DNA from: Treponema phagedenis
GTDB lineage: Bacteria > Spirochaetota > Spirochaetia > Treponematales > Treponemataceae
Assembly: GCF_008153345.1 (NCBI RefSeq)
Contig: NZ_CP042818.1
Span: forward strand, 868,001 to 932,000
Direction of reading: 5' to 3'
Length of the DNA stretch: 64,000 bases
Part shown: piece after piece, positions 8,779 through 18,360 of the stretch
How the letters are laid out: each line of letters begins with the position of its first letter
Numbering within the stretch: the first letter of the stretch is position 1
The notes under the pieces: generated by a model
What the model saw: the letters and a program-made list of their open reading frames with translations, nothing else
The model's database searches: none
Told to the model about the DNA's origin: nothing
Translations under genes and position numbers: made by a program

Positions 8779-11427
8779 TTAATGCTCCTTAGAACCTGTC
8801 ATATCATAGGTATAATCGATATCGGTATTCGCAATAATGGAAAGATTTGCTTTTAGTTTCGCATCTCGTTCAATATAGTAATTTCCTTTAGGAATTTTCA
8901 TAACGATCTCGGGAATAAAGGGAATAGTGTCTTTAATTTTTTGTAGTTCTTGTCCGGTAAAAAGAATTTGCGCTTCATTGCTTGCCTGTCCAACCATAAG
9001 TTCTTTTGGGTCAAATATCGGTTTTTTATCCTTATCAAAGGCTTGCAAGGTAAACGCTGATGCTAAACCTGTTGTGTTTTCCACTTTTGCACATAGCAAA
9101 ACAGAGTGTAGATACTGGGAGATTGTATCGACAGTCGAGGATGTACTTCCCTGCTCTCTTCCAAAGATATCCGTTCGCTTTTCGTCCATAATGTCAGCAA
9201 AAGAGAGGGTGCTGTCTTCTGTAACTTCAAATCCCACAGGAACATCAATAAGTATATCTGCCTGAAGTTTGGTGTTTCTGTCTTTATCCAAAAGAAGTTT
9301 GATATCCTCTTTATTGAGTATGATTTCTCCAAGGTCAAATTCATAATATATTTTTAAGCTTTCAGGATATTCGTTAATAATATCCATAAATGTTGCCCAC
9401 GCATTATTATCTTTTTCTTTTTTTAATTTTACTGCATTTTCGGGGATTTCTCCTGTGTACGGAATTTTTTCATCAGCGAGCGGAATTGGTAAGCTTTTTT
9501 CTTTTACTTCTTTTTCTACATAGTCCGCCGTTGCGGGATCATTGTTGGAAGCCATAATTATTTTCTGCTTTTCTCCTGTGGAATTTGTCGTATTTGCCCA
9601 TATTTTTACCTTCGGTTTGACTTTTTTATCTTTAAGAGCCGGAGATCCTATGTAAAAGTATGCGGGAATTTCATGTATTTTTAAATGAGATTTTTTGAGG
9701 ATTGCGGAAACTTCCGACAAATCAATATATGTACTGTCTTCCGGATAACTGTCTTTTACTGTTTGACCGCTGTCAACCGTAAGCGTTTTCCAATCAAAAA
9801 TTATTTTTACCTTTCCTTTAAACGAAAGTTCTTGTCCGCTTGAAATATTGTATACGGTTATTGTTTTATTAACTTCGTCATACCCCGGAGGAAAAATTTT
9901 TACGGTAAAATCAATATCGGGGTTTCGCCCAAATTTTATTTTTAAATTTTTTCCTCCTTCAATTTTTTTCGTTGTTGTTTTATCGGCAGGGAATTCTTCC
10001 GTTGTTTCCGGTATGTTAAAAGCTTTTGATTTTGCTGTTGTTTTGATAGTATTTTCAGAACCGCTTCCTTGTGGAAGACCGTTTTGAATTTCAATTTCCG
10101 CTATTACCTTATTAAATTCTATTGCTGTAAGCCATTTTTGTACATCTTGAGAAAATTTTTGCTTGTATTTATATTCCAAATTATGTTCCGGCTTAAAAGA
10201 GACCGAGTCAAATTTTTCTATTTTTATTTCTGTTTGTAAGGGTATCGGTTCAGTTTCCGTAATTGTCGCATTGTTAAAAACTATTTGCATTGTTGCGGAC
10301 ACGTTTATCGGATTTTTGTTAACGGTTTGATTAGTCAGTGATAGTGCCGTATTAGAAGGAGTAAAACCGGGATCCCTAAAGTAAAGCCCGTCTGTTTGTT
10401 GAATAGAGCGCTTGATGTTCGGTATTATTCCTTTCCAAGCGGCAGGTAAAATCGCTTGCATTTTTGCCTCACCTACAGCTATTTTTGCCGATTGAAATTT
10501 TTTATCAATATCCAACGGAAAAGAAATTTCGGGAATACTAACTTCTATCGGATCAATAGTAATTCCTTCGGCTTTTTTTATTTTTCCTTCTAATTTATAA
10601 GCTACCTGTATAGGTATATTGCTTTCATCTTTATTTGATTTTACCATAAGATTTATGGTTGCCGAAGGAGAGAGTGATTTATTTGAAAGATTAAAACGGA
10701 TAGGATCGGTTGGGGCTGTTCCGTTCCATCTTGCCACGGTTTCTGAACCGTTCATAAGAGTAGCTTTTTCAACCGCATAAAAATCTTGGCTCGGAACTCC
10801 TCTGGTAACAGTGATGATTAAAGAAGAGTTTTCGCCGAATTCCAGTTTTTGAAAGCCTTTAAAACCGATAGCTAAAAGATTTGCCGGAACCTGTGTCAGA
10901 CTTGATTTTGAAACGCGTGGAATACTAAGGCTGTTTTTGCCTTTTCCGATTGCGTTTAATAATCCGGTATTTATATCGGAAAAAGGAATATGCACTGTTT
11001 GCGATGTTTCGATTTTTGGTGTAACAAAAGAAATTTGTTGTTCTTCCATTTCTGCGCTGAGTGTATCTCCTATAACATCCGCATAATTATCAAAATTAAG
11101 GTCAATATCCGTGATTGAGTAATGAATAAGGTATCTTAACTGCTTTTTTCTATTGGGATCCTGTTCGGATTTCGGAATATAATCATATACTGCAATTCTT
11201 TTTATCGTATTTGCTTTAGTTTTTTCATCTTTCGTCTTGTCGGTTAATATTTTTTGAATCTTTTCTTTAGAAAGATAGGAATTTGCGCTAAACTCTCTAA
11301 CTCCAAGGGGGGCTTCTAAAGTCGGCTGTACTTTTATTTGTATTTTATTAAAAGGCTTGAAACTGCAGGCAAAAAAGAGGGATACCAAAAACGTTAGCGG
11401 TATTGATAGTTTAATTATGTTTTTCAT
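8779..11427 (-). CDS. Large lipoprotein of unknown function
   Basis: Predicted lipoprotein of 882 residues. I place the start at 11427 (MKNIIKLS), not at an in-frame codon ten upstream, because GGGAGAAG sits 5-6 nt before it and it gives a clean signal peptide ending in the lipobox SLFFAC. The mature protein is long and rich in beta-type sequence (repeated stretches such as KIKFGRNPDIDFTVK and AKLKANLSIIANTDIDYTY), suggesting several immunoglobulin-like or lipid-transport-like domains; no catalytic motif is visible. It heads the operon with the 445-residue protein. Confidence 0.72.
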   Translation of the reverse strand: MKNIIKLSIPLTFLVSLFFACSFKPFNKIQIKVQPTLEAPLGVREFSANSYLSKEKIQKILTDKTKDEKTKANTIKRIAVYDYIPKSEQDPNRKKQLRYLIHYSITDIDLNFDNYADVIGDTLSAEMEEQQISFVTPKIETSQTVHIPFSDINTGLLNAIGKGKNSLSIPRVSKSSLTQVPANLLAIGFKGFQKLEFGENSSLIITVTRGVPSQDFYAVEKATLMNGSETVARWNGTAPTDPIRFNLSNKSLSPSATINLMVKSNKDESNIPIQVAYKLEGKIKKAEGITIDPIEVSIPEISFPLDIDKKFQSAKIAVGEAKMQAILPAAWKGIIPNIKRSIQQTDGLYFRDPGFTPSNTALSLTNQTVNKNPINVSATMQIVFNNATITETEPIPLQTEIKIEKFDSVSFKPEHNLEYKYKQKFSQDVQKWLTAIEFNKVIAEIEIQNGLPQGSGSENTIKTTAKSKAFNIPETTEEFPADKTTTKKIEGGKNLKIKFGRNPDIDFTVKIFPPGYDEVNKTITVYNISSGQELSFKGKVKIIFDWKTLTVDSGQTVKDSYPEDSTYIDLSEVSAILKKSHLKIHEIPAYFYIGSPALKDKKVKPKVKIWANTTNSTGEKQKIIMASNNDPATADYVEKEVKEKSLPIPLADEKIPYTGEIPENAVKLKKEKDNNAWATFMDIINEYPESLKIYYEFDLGEIILNKEDIKLLLDKDRNTKLQADILIDVPVGFEVTEDSTLSFADIMDEKRTDIFGREQGSTSSTVDTISQYLHSVLLCAKVENTTGLASAFTLQAFDKDKKPIFDPKELMVGQASNEAQILFTGQELQKIKDTIPFIPEIVMKIPKGNYYIERDAKLKANLSIIANTDIDYTYDMTGSKEH

Positions 11428-11771
11428 ACATACTTCTCCCATAAAAAGTTTTTCCAAGTGCTTTTGTGAGGCAGAGCCTGAAAAAGCATACTATTCGGGC
11501 GATATTTTGTCGAAGAGTTTCAAAAGATCAAATTCGCCGATAAAAATTGCACTATTTTAAATATTTTTCTATATATATCTCTATAAAGAATTATAAGGTC
11601 ATTTGTTAAAACAGTATAGCATTCTTTTTTCTATTATTCAATTAAAATGAAATAATTGAAATATATAATCGCTTATTTTTACTATTCGGTGTTTTTAAGG
11701 CCTATCTTTCCATAAATATACAGTATTTTTATTATTGGCTTTTTTCTTTTTTTTGTAGTATTTTATATGCT
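11428..11771 (+). other. AT-rich divergent promoter region
   Basis: This 344-base gap separates the large lipoprotein gene (minus) from the KamA-family gene (plus) and must hold both promoters. It is very AT-rich with short T and A runs. No repeat-family copy, RNA gene or convincing operator was seen. Confidence 0.4.
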
Positions 11772-12806
11772 ATGAGCATGAAAGATGGAGCAGTTGCGAA
11801 CACATGGAGAACGGAAAGCGCTGCAGAAAGCATAAAATTACGTTTACCCGAAGCGGTTTCCCCCGCTTTTATACGTTTGATCGAAGAAGCGGAAGAAGCT
11901 GATGCAAAAGCTCTGCGCCGGCAAGTTTTTGCCGCTGAAACGGAAAAAATTTCGCTTCCCTATGAATCCGCCGATCCGCTCGGAGAAAGTAGATATTGTG
12001 TTACTCCCTTCTTGGTTCATCAATATACAAATCGGGTTCTTATGCTTACATCGGGGCGCTGTCTTTCATATTGTAGATATTGTTTTCGACGCGGGTTTAC
12101 CGCTCGCCGGCAAGGTTGGATCCCTGATACCGAGATAGAAAAAATAACGGATTATCTTAAACAGAATCCCGATATCAAGGAAATACTGGTTTCAGGCGGG
12201 GATCCTATGAGCGGCACTCTTGGGCAACTTGAGGCTTTGTTAAAAAGATTACGGCAAACATCGCCCGAATTACTTATACGGCTTTGTACTCGGGCACCAA
12301 TCTTTGCTCCAGAGCTTTTTACGGAAGAACTCTTGCAATTACTAAAATCAATGAAACCTCTTTGGATTATCCCTCACATAAACCATCCGGCAGAGCTTGG
12401 TTTTGAGCAAAAAAAAGCGATTGACTCGTGTATAAATGCGGGGCTTCCTATGCAATCGCAGTCAGTGCTTTTGCGTGGCGTCAATAATTCTGTAGAAACT
12501 CTTTGTGCACTTTTTCATACACTTGTCTGTATGGGAGTAAAACCGGGCTATTTGTTCCAAATGGATCTTGCTCCCGGCACGGCGGAATTCCGCGTCCCAC
12601 TTTCACAAGCTCTGGGCCTCTGGAGAGAATTGAGAAAAAAGCTTTCAGGACTTTCATTACCGCAGTTTGCGGTTGATTTGCCCGGTGGCGGGGGAAAGTT
12701 TCCTCTTTCAATTCTTGCACTTTATGACACCATAGTAAAAAAAGACGATGCAGATTCCTTTTCTGCACTTGGACTTGACGGAAAAGTATACACATATCCT
12801 GTCTGA
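11772..12806 (+). CDS. KamA-family radical SAM protein (lysine 2,3-aminomutase-like)
   Basis: Radical SAM/PLP enzyme of 344 residues. Cysteines 97, 101 and 104 (CLSYCRYC) bind the 4Fe-4S cluster, SGGDPM at about 141-146 contacts SAM, and Lys309 in DLPGGGGKFP is the expected PLP lysine. Length is close to EpmB, which beta-lysylates the EF-P pathway substrate, and shorter than catabolic lysine 2,3-aminomutase (about 415 residues), so an EF-P modification role is favoured but unproven. No epmA or efp is present here. The ribosome site is weak; ATG at 11772 or 11778 could start translation. Confidence 0.88.
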   Translation: MSMKDGAVANTWRTESAAESIKLRLPEAVSPAFIRLIEEAEEADAKALRRQVFAAETEKISLPYESADPLGESRYCVTPFLVHQYTNRVLMLTSGRCLSYCRYCFRRGFTARRQGWIPDTEIEKITDYLKQNPDIKEILVSGGDPMSGTLGQLEALLKRLRQTSPELLIRLCTRAPIFAPELFTEELLQLLKSMKPLWIIPHINHPAELGFEQKKAIDSCINAGLPMQSQSVLLRGVNNSVETLCALFHTLVCMGVKPGYLFQMDLAPGTAEFRVPLSQALGLWRELRKKLSGLSLPQFAVDLPGGGGKFPLSILALYDTIVKKDDADSFSALGLDGKVYTYPV

Positions 12807-12864
12807 ATGTATAAAAAATCATACGGGAGGCTCTTGTATTTTTCTTAGGCTGAAATCTCTAATG

Positions 12865-12901
12865 CTATATATGCATATAGTGTTATTTATCTGAAAATAA
12901 C
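12865..12901 (+). promoter_or_regulatory. Two inverted repeats upstream of the sigma-54 promoter (candidate activator sites)
   Basis: TATATGCATATA (12868-12879) is a perfect 12-bp palindrome, and GTTATTT (12882-12888) pairs with AAATAAC (12895-12901). They lie about 55-90 bp before the GG of the sigma-54 element, a usual distance for an enhancer-binding activator. Activator identity is unknown. Confidence 0.4.
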
Positions 12902-12952
12902 AGAAAAAGGACACTAATCAACTTTTCTAAAGAAATATTTTTTCTCTTTTTT

Positions 12953-12968
12953 TGGCATGATCATTGCT
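12953..12968 (+). promoter_or_regulatory. Sigma-54 (RpoN) type promoter before the alternative sigma gene
   Basis: The string TGGCATGATCATTGCT has GG (12954-12955) and GC (12966-12967) separated by exactly 10 bp, and differs by one base from the fixed positions of the -24/-12 consensus TGGCACG-N4-TTGCW. Transcription would begin near 12979, at the GTGAGGAG ribosome site of the gene starting at 12992. Confidence 0.65.
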
Positions 12969-12991
12969 TAATAATAAGTGAGGAGTTTGCA

Positions 12992-13816
12992 ATGGGTGAA
13001 AATATATTCTCGCAGTATTTAAAAGATATTAAACGATATCCGCTTTTAACTGCTCAGGAAGAATTATGTCTTGCTGATAAGATTCAAAACGGAGATCGAG
13101 GCGCACTTCAACAACTTATCAATTCTAATCTGCGCTTAGTAGTAAAAATGGCAAAAGATCGGACACCCTCCGAAAATCTTTTAATGGATTTAATACAAGA
13201 AGGAAACATGGGGTTAATGATCGCCGCTGAAAAATTTTCTTCATCGTTTAATGCCCGTTTTTCTTCGTATGCGTGCTGGTGGATACGGCAATCATTAAAT
13301 CGATATCTTAACGGTAAACATGAAACAATTCGCTTACCGTTTCGAAAAGCCGATCTTCTGCGTAAAATAGAAAAGACAATAGATCTTTTTAAGGAAAAAT
13401 ATAGACGCACTCCCTCTTATGAAGAGATAGCTGAAATCATTCAGGTTCCTCTGAAGTCAGTGATACAGATGTGCGTGTTTACTGAAAAACCGATAAGTTT
13501 TGATAGCCCCTTGCAGATTCATTTTTCGGCAAATTTATATGATTTAACCGAAAATAATGACTATAATCCTGAAAAAGAATATTTTAGAAAAGTACAAATA
13601 GAAGCTTTCAGAAAATTCTTGCAAAATACATTAAAATCTCGCGAGAAAGACATTATTGAAGAAAGACTTCCTATTACAGATAAAAATCCTAAGTCCTTAC
13701 GCTCTTTAGGTATAAAATACGGTATTTCCGCAGAGTCGGTACGTCAAACCGAAATTCGAGCACTGAAAAAACTGCGCATGCATGAGAAATATCTAAAATC
13801 TGAATTTTTTTACTAA
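12992..13816 (+). CDS. Sigma-70 family alternative sigma factor (RpoS/RpoH-like)
   Basis: RNA polymerase sigma factor of 274 residues. Region 1.2 is QYLKDIKRYPLLTAQEE, region 2 holds LIQEGNMGLMIAAEKF and the promoter-melting segment SSYACWWIRQSLNRYL, region 3 is RTPSYEEIAEI, and region 4 ends in YGISAESVRQTEIRALKKLR. It is far shorter than housekeeping RpoD and lacks region 1.1, so it is an alternative factor. Strong ribosome site GTGAGGAG. A sigma-54 promoter precedes it, the arrangement known for rpoS in Borrelia burgdorferi. Its regulon cannot be seen. Confidence 0.9.
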   Translation: MGENIFSQYLKDIKRYPLLTAQEELCLADKIQNGDRGALQQLINSNLRLVVKMAKDRTPSENLLMDLIQEGNMGLMIAAEKFSSSFNARFSSYACWWIRQSLNRYLNGKHETIRLPFRKADLLRKIEKTIDLFKEKYRRTPSYEEIAEIIQVPLKSVIQMCVFTEKPISFDSPLQIHFSANLYDLTENNDYNPEKEYFRKVQIEAFRKFLQNTLKSREKDIIEERLPITDKNPKSLRSLGIKYGISAESVRQTEIRALKKLRMHEKYLKSEFFY

Positions 13817-13834
13817 TACTGTTTCTTGCTAAAC

Positions 13835-14875
13835 TCAATCTTTAAAGCGAATGTCTTGCCAATATTGGTTGTATATTTCAAGATATTCGCCGAGATCTTT
13901 TTTAAGCACACAGTGTTTGATATCTTCCTCGGTATAATGGGGCTTTTCTTTTTGGTATTTGCCGGCTTCGGTATGAATTGTAGGAGGAAAGCCGAAGCTG
14001 TCTAAAAACTCGGCATAATTTTCCGGCTCAAGGATAAAGTTGATAAACTGATGCGCAAGTTCTATGTTTTTAGCTCCTTTTGGAATACAGAGGCTATCCA
14101 TATAAAGGGGCGATCCCTTCTCTTGCGGGATAAAAAAATCAACCGAATCATACATTGAATCGGGGATTTCTTCAAAAATCGCTTCAGCATATCCGTGTAC
14201 TACAAGAAAATCCCCCGATGCAAAGGATTTTGCAAAACCGTCCGCGTCGAATTTAATAAGGTTTGGCTTCCAGTTCTTGTTAACAAGTTCTGCCGCCTTT
14301 GCGACTTCTTTTTCGTTTGAAGTGTTGACATCATAACCACGGTAGGCAAGGGCTGCCCCCAATACTTCCCGCATATCGTCCATCATGGTCATGCGATCAT
14401 GCAATTCTTTATGCTCAAAAATATTCCAGCTATGTTCATAGTTTTTTACTTCGTTTTTGTTTACCGCAATTCCTGCGGCGCCCATGTAATACGGCACCGA
14501 ATATTCCATATTTGGATCATAGACCATACGATTTTGAACCTCTTTTTTGATATATTTCACATTCGGTATTTTTGAAAGATCGATTTTTTCAAGCATATTT
14601 GTTTTTTTCATAATTGATACATAGTCTGCCGAAGGCACTACTATATCATAACCCACGCCTCCTGCCATGAGCTTTGCAAACATATCTTCATTTGAGGCAT
14701 AATCATCATAGACAACCGTTACGCCATACTTGTCTTCAAATTTTTTGATAACCGAATCCGGTGTGTAATAGGTCCAATTATATAGATAGAGTGTCGGTTG
14801 GTTTGTTTTATTACATGCTCCAAGGAGGAAGGTTATCCCCAGTACGGTAAACAACGTGTGTAATGTATGTTTCAT
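13835..14875 (-). CDS. potD: Spermidine/putrescine ABC transporter, substrate-binding lipoprotein
   Basis: Polyamine-binding lipoprotein of 346 residues, anchored in the cytoplasmic membrane facing the periplasm. The signal peptide ends in the lipobox LLGAC. The mature part begins TLYLYNWTYYTPDSVIKKFE, typical for PotD, and later has VVPSADYVSIM and the polyamine-pocket region DSLCIPKGAKNIELAHQFIN. It is the last gene of potABCD, 45 nt after potC, and converges on the sigma-factor gene 18 nt away. Putrescine versus spermidine preference cannot be read. Confidence 0.93.
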   Translation of the reverse strand: MKHTLHTLFTVLGITFLLGACNKTNQPTLYLYNWTYYTPDSVIKKFEDKYGVTVVYDDYASNEDMFAKLMAGGVGYDIVVPSADYVSIMKKTNMLEKIDLSKIPNVKYIKKEVQNRMVYDPNMEYSVPYYMGAAGIAVNKNEVKNYEHSWNIFEHKELHDRMTMMDDMREVLGAALAYRGYDVNTSNEKEVAKAAELVNKNWKPNLIKFDADGFAKSFASGDFLVVHGYAEAIFEEIPDSMYDSVDFFIPQEKGSPLYMDSLCIPKGAKNIELAHQFINFILEPENYAEFLDSFGFPPTIHTEAGKYQKEKPHYTEEDIKHCVLKKDLGEYLEIYNQYWQDIRFKD

Positions 14876-14920
14876 TTTTCTTCCTTAAAAATAAAATTTA
14901 ATTTTCAGATTTTTAAACTC

Positions 14921-15853
14921 TTAGTTTGAAGCCGCAATGGTTTTTAAGAAATTCCGCAGTAAGTACGCAATGGCGATTGTTCCTAAAACCATGATAAGCG
15001 AAAGCGCATTGATTACCGGCGAAATACCGTAGCGCACCATCGAAAACACATACAAGGGGAGGGTAGTGGAGCCCGGTCCCGATACAAAAAAGGTAATAAC
15101 AAAATCTTCCAAGGAGAGCGTTACCGACATCAAAAAACCAGAAAGAATACCGGGCATGATTGCCGGTATGATTACCTTGTATAGTGTTTGCCACTCATTT
15201 GCGCCAAGATCGCGGGCAGCCTCTACAATGGAAAAATCAAAATCATCAAGGCGGGCAAGTACCAGCAAAAAGATAAAAGGTAAACAGAATGTTATATGCG
15301 CGATAATAATACTTGCCAAGCCGAGCGGTATGTTTATTGCCGAGAAAAAAATCAGCATGGACATACCGATAATGACTTCCGGCAGCACCATCGGCAAAAA
15401 GCTTATGGTTTGTGCATAAAACCTTCCTTTAAAACGGTACCACTGCACGCCGATCGCCGCAAACGATCCGATAACGGTAGAAATAAAGGCGGAAACAAAG
15501 GCTATTATCAAACTGTTTTTAAATGATAACCAAAGCTTTGCAGAATCAAAGAAAAGCTCTTGATACCATCGCAATGAAAAGCCTGTCCATACGATTGCTT
15601 TACCGTCATTAAACGAAAAAATACCGATTACAATAAGCGGCAAAAAAAGAAACAAGAGCACCAATATAAGTACGACTGCGGAAAAAGAAAAGTGTGTATC
15701 CTGTGCGGCTTTTAAGGAATGCCGTGCAGGCTCTGATCCTTGCTTCTTTTTTCCAAACTTTGCAACAAATTTTCGATAAACTGTCTCCGGCGATTTTTGA
15801 TATTGATCGGGCAAAGCTTGCAGTTTTTGCTTGTCGGTTATTTTTTCACTCAT
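14921..15853 (-). CDS. potC: Spermidine/putrescine ABC transporter permease
   Basis: Inner-membrane permease of 310 residues with about six membrane segments after residue 55. The EAA loop is EAARDLGANEWQTLYKVIIP. It is longer than usual (about 260) because of a charged cytoplasmic N-terminal extension of roughly 55 residues (KQKLQALPDQYQKSPETVYR). Its start overlaps the potB stop by 4 nt (ATGA), so translation is coupled. Confidence 0.93.
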   Translation of the reverse strand: MSEKITDKQKLQALPDQYQKSPETVYRKFVAKFGKKKQGSEPARHSLKAAQDTHFSFSAVVLILVLLFLFLPLIVIGIFSFNDGKAIVWTGFSLRWYQELFFDSAKLWLSFKNSLIIAFVSAFISTVIGSFAAIGVQWYRFKGRFYAQTISFLPMVLPEVIIGMSMLIFFSAINIPLGLASIIIAHITFCLPFIFLLVLARLDDFDFSIVEAARDLGANEWQTLYKVIIPAIMPGILSGFLMSVTLSLEDFVITFFVSGPGSTTLPLYVFSMVRYGISPVINALSLIMVLGTIAIAYLLRNFLKTIAASN

Positions 15854-16725
15854 ACGGGACCCCCTTGTTTTTTATTTGCAAGAGCCTGTTTCACACTTAA
15901 CATCATCATCCAAATAACTCCGGCTGTGCTGACAAGGGCGATAAGTACCGAGAATGCGGAGGCAAGCGGCCAGTTTCGTATTTTGGTTACCTGATCCACA
16001 ATCACATTCCCAATCATATACGAGTTTTTTCCGCCGACCAAAAGCGGTACCGTATAGGCGCCAAATACCGGAATAAAGGTAAAGATCACGGAGGTAACGA
16101 TCCCCGCACGAACATTCGGCAACATAACCTTTCGGATCGCACCGAATTTGGTTGCGCCTAAATCCCTTGCCGCCTCTAAAAGAGAAAAATCAAATTTATC
16201 GATCGCCGAAAAAATCGGGAAAATACTGTAGGGTAAATACATATACACCAGCACCATTACCACCGATGCCTGATTATACATCAGCGGCAAACTCTTTTGG
16301 ATAAGTCCGAATTTTTTTAACGCTTCATTCAAAAAACCCTGATTTCCCAATATGGCGATCCACGCATTGATTCTGATAAGCGAGTTAGTCCAAAAAGGTA
16401 TGATAATTAAAAACAAAAAGATAATCTGATATTTACTGCGGGCAATAGCATAGCCGGCGGGCAGTGCAAGCAAAATACAAATAAGCGTTACCAAAAAGCT
16501 TACCCAAAGAGTGCGCATAAAAAGAATTCCATAACTTGCGGTAAACAATTTTACATACGCAATCGGAGAAAACTGCCACAATACCCCGCCGTATAAACCT
16601 TTTTTAAGAAAACTATATACGGCAATAATAACCAACGGCATAACAAAAAAAACAGTAAACCATGCGGACATCGGAAAAGTATACCAAAAACCGCGGTTTT
16701 TTAAGCTTGATTTGCTCTTGCTCAT
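15850..16725 (-). CDS. potB: Spermidine/putrescine ABC transporter permease
   Basis: Second permease of the polyamine transporter, 291 residues, about six membrane helices. The EAA loop reads EAARDLGATKFGAIRKVMLP, and the C-terminal half has GAYTVPLLVGGKNSYMIGN, typical of PotB. It overlaps potA and potC by 4 nt each, giving a tightly coupled potA-potB-potC unit. Confidence 0.94.
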   Translation of the reverse strand: MSKSKSSLKNRGFWYTFPMSAWFTVFFVMPLVIIAVYSFLKKGLYGGVLWQFSPIAYVKLFTASYGILFMRTLWVSFLVTLICILLALPAGYAIARSKYQIIFLFLIIIPFWTNSLIRINAWIAILGNQGFLNEALKKFGLIQKSLPLMYNQASVVMVLVYMYLPYSIFPIFSAIDKFDFSLLEAARDLGATKFGAIRKVMLPNVRAGIVTSVIFTFIPVFGAYTVPLLVGGKNSYMIGNVIVDQVTKIRNWPLASAFSVLIALVSTAGVIWMMMLSVKQALANKKQGGPV

Positions 16726-17849
16726 GCTTCTATATCCTCAACAATATAACCGTCGCCTGCCGACCAGGATACATAGACCGTATCTTTCCATTCAATTTCG
16801 GGGCCGTCATCAAGATAATTCTGATGTTGCTTAAACGTTTGTATGATCGTGCCGTTTTCAAGCTTTACAAAAAACTTGGACTGAAAACCTGAATAAATAG
16901 GCTCCTCAACAATACCCTTAAAAACATTCAACTCTTTTGTGTTTGATGCAGGCTTATCCAAGGATATACGTATTTTTTCAGGACGTATCGTAACGCAAAC
17001 TCGCTGACCCGGCTCCGTTCGGTCATAATCCGTTATCTTCACAATCTTGTCGAGTTCGGGAATATCCAAACTCACCATAAACTCGTCGTTTTCAATCGGT
17101 TGACATTCGGTTACCGTTGCTACAAAACTATTAGTTTCGCCGATAAATTTTGCAACAAAATCGGTTGCCGGCTGCTCATAAATTTCGTAAGGCGAGCCGA
17201 TTTGCAGCACCTTCCCGCGATTCATCACCGCAATTTGGTCGGAAACGGAAAGCGCCTCGCTTTGATCGTGAGTTACAAAAACAAAGGTAATACCGATTTT
17301 ATCATGCAAACGGTCAAGCTCGATCAGCAAATTGGAACGCAGTTTTGCATCGAGAGCGGAAAGCGGCTCGTCCAAAAGCAGTACGCTCGGCTCGTTAATA
17401 AGCGCTCGTGCAATGGCAACACGCTGTTTTTGTCCGCCGGAAAGCTGGTTCGGTTTTTTATTGCTATGCTCTTCCAGCTGCACCAAATGAAGGTATTCTT
17501 CCACCTTTGCATCAATTTCGGTTTTTGCATATTTACGCAGCCGCAGCGGAAAAGCAATATTTTCATATACGGAAAGATGGGGAAACAAGGCGTAGGTTTG
17601 AAAAACCGTATTGGACTGCCGTTTATTCGCGTCAATTCCTACCATATTAACGCCGTCAAAAGCAACAATTCCCTCATCGGGATGTTCAAAACCCGCGATA
17701 ATCCTCAGCAGTGTCGTTTTTCCGCACCCCGAGGGCCCCAATAATGAGAAAAACTCTCCCTTTTTAATGCTGATATTTGCATTTTGTAACGCATGAAAAT
17801 CTCCAAAAGACTTGGACACATTCTCAATAGAAATATCACACCCTTTCAC
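16722..17849 (-). CDS. potA: Spermidine/putrescine ABC transporter ATPase
   Basis: ATP-binding subunit of 375 residues that powers polyamine import. Walker A is [11 protein letters not shown], the signature is [15 protein letters not shown], Walker B is [12 protein letters not shown], and the C-terminal part is a TOBE domain. I choose GTG at 17849 ([17 protein letters not shown] follows) because GGGAGGTG lies 9 nt upstream and the length then matches PotA; a longer frame to 17921 adds 24 residues unlike the family. It is the first gene of potABCD. Confidence 0.94.
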   Translation of the reverse strand: MKGCDISIENVSKSFGDFHALQNANISIKKGEFFSLLGPSGCGKTTLLRIIAGFEHPDEGIVAFDGVNMVGIDANKRQSNTVFQTYALFPHLSVYENIAFPLRLRKYAKTEIDAKVEEYLHLVQLEEHSNKKPNQLSGGQKQRVAIARALINEPSVLLLDEPLSALDAKLRSNLLIELDRLHDKIGITFVFVTHDQSEALSVSDQIAVMNRGKVLQIGSPYEIYEQPATDFVAKFIGETNSFVATVTECQPIENDEFMVSLDIPELDKIVKITDYDRTEPGQRVCVTIRPEKIRISLDKPASNTKELNVFKGIVEEPIYSGFQSKFFVKLENGTIIQTFKQHQNYLDDGPEIEWKDTVYVSWSAGDGYIVEDIEA

Positions 17850-18360
17850 TGTGCCGAGCACCTCCCTTGTATAAAATTCAAATGTAAAAGGTACAGTGTG
17901 GCATTTACAGGTTTGTGTCAATACTTTTAAAATAATTTCTCAAAAAACTTTTACCATAGAATGCCCGCAATATCAAAATAAATAAAACGAGCCCGACACG
18001 GCACAAGGGCGAAACCTTGGAATTTCCACCATTGTTTCGCCTACGAGTTTTGCCTGTTTACTTAGCCGCTCAGGCAAAACATCGTTTGGAATTTGGCAAC
18101 GGTGAGCGGTTTACCACAGGCTTGAAAGTTTTTTTCACTAAGATATTGCAAAAAAGACACGTTCAAAGTCTATTCTCAAGAAAAAACAGAGCTGACGAGC
18201 ATGCACTATTAATTTAGAGATATATGCAATTGCTGTATACACAATGGCAGGTTAGCACCGTACCATCCAAAACAGATTAACTAATTATAGAATAGTTACC
18301 GAGCAAACAACTTTAAAATCTCTCTATAAAAAACTATAGTTTTTTAAATAGTCATGGATT
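17850..18360 (-). other. Intergenic region with potA promoter and a repeat copy
   Basis: This 511-base gap lies upstream of potA and downstream of the metallo-hydrolase gene, both on the minus strand. The first 100 bases should hold the potA promoter; 17994-18115 is a repeat-family copy; 18116-18360 is AT-rich and holds nothing I can name. Confidence 0.4.
17994..18115 (+). repeat. Dispersed structured repeat, copy 2 (core only)
   Basis: Core of the repeat family in forward orientation. GGCGAAAC (18008-18015) pairs with GTTTCGCC (18034-18041), and GTTTTGCCTG (18047-18056) pairs with CAGGCAAAAC (18071-18080). These are followed by ATCGTTTGGAATT and GGCAACGGTGAG. The terminal inverted repeats seen in longer copies are missing. 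Confidence 0.7.

Noticed and set aside
17100-17744. 214-codon plus-strand frame opposite potA
   Set aside because: It shadows the well-supported potA ATPase gene, with no start signals of its own.
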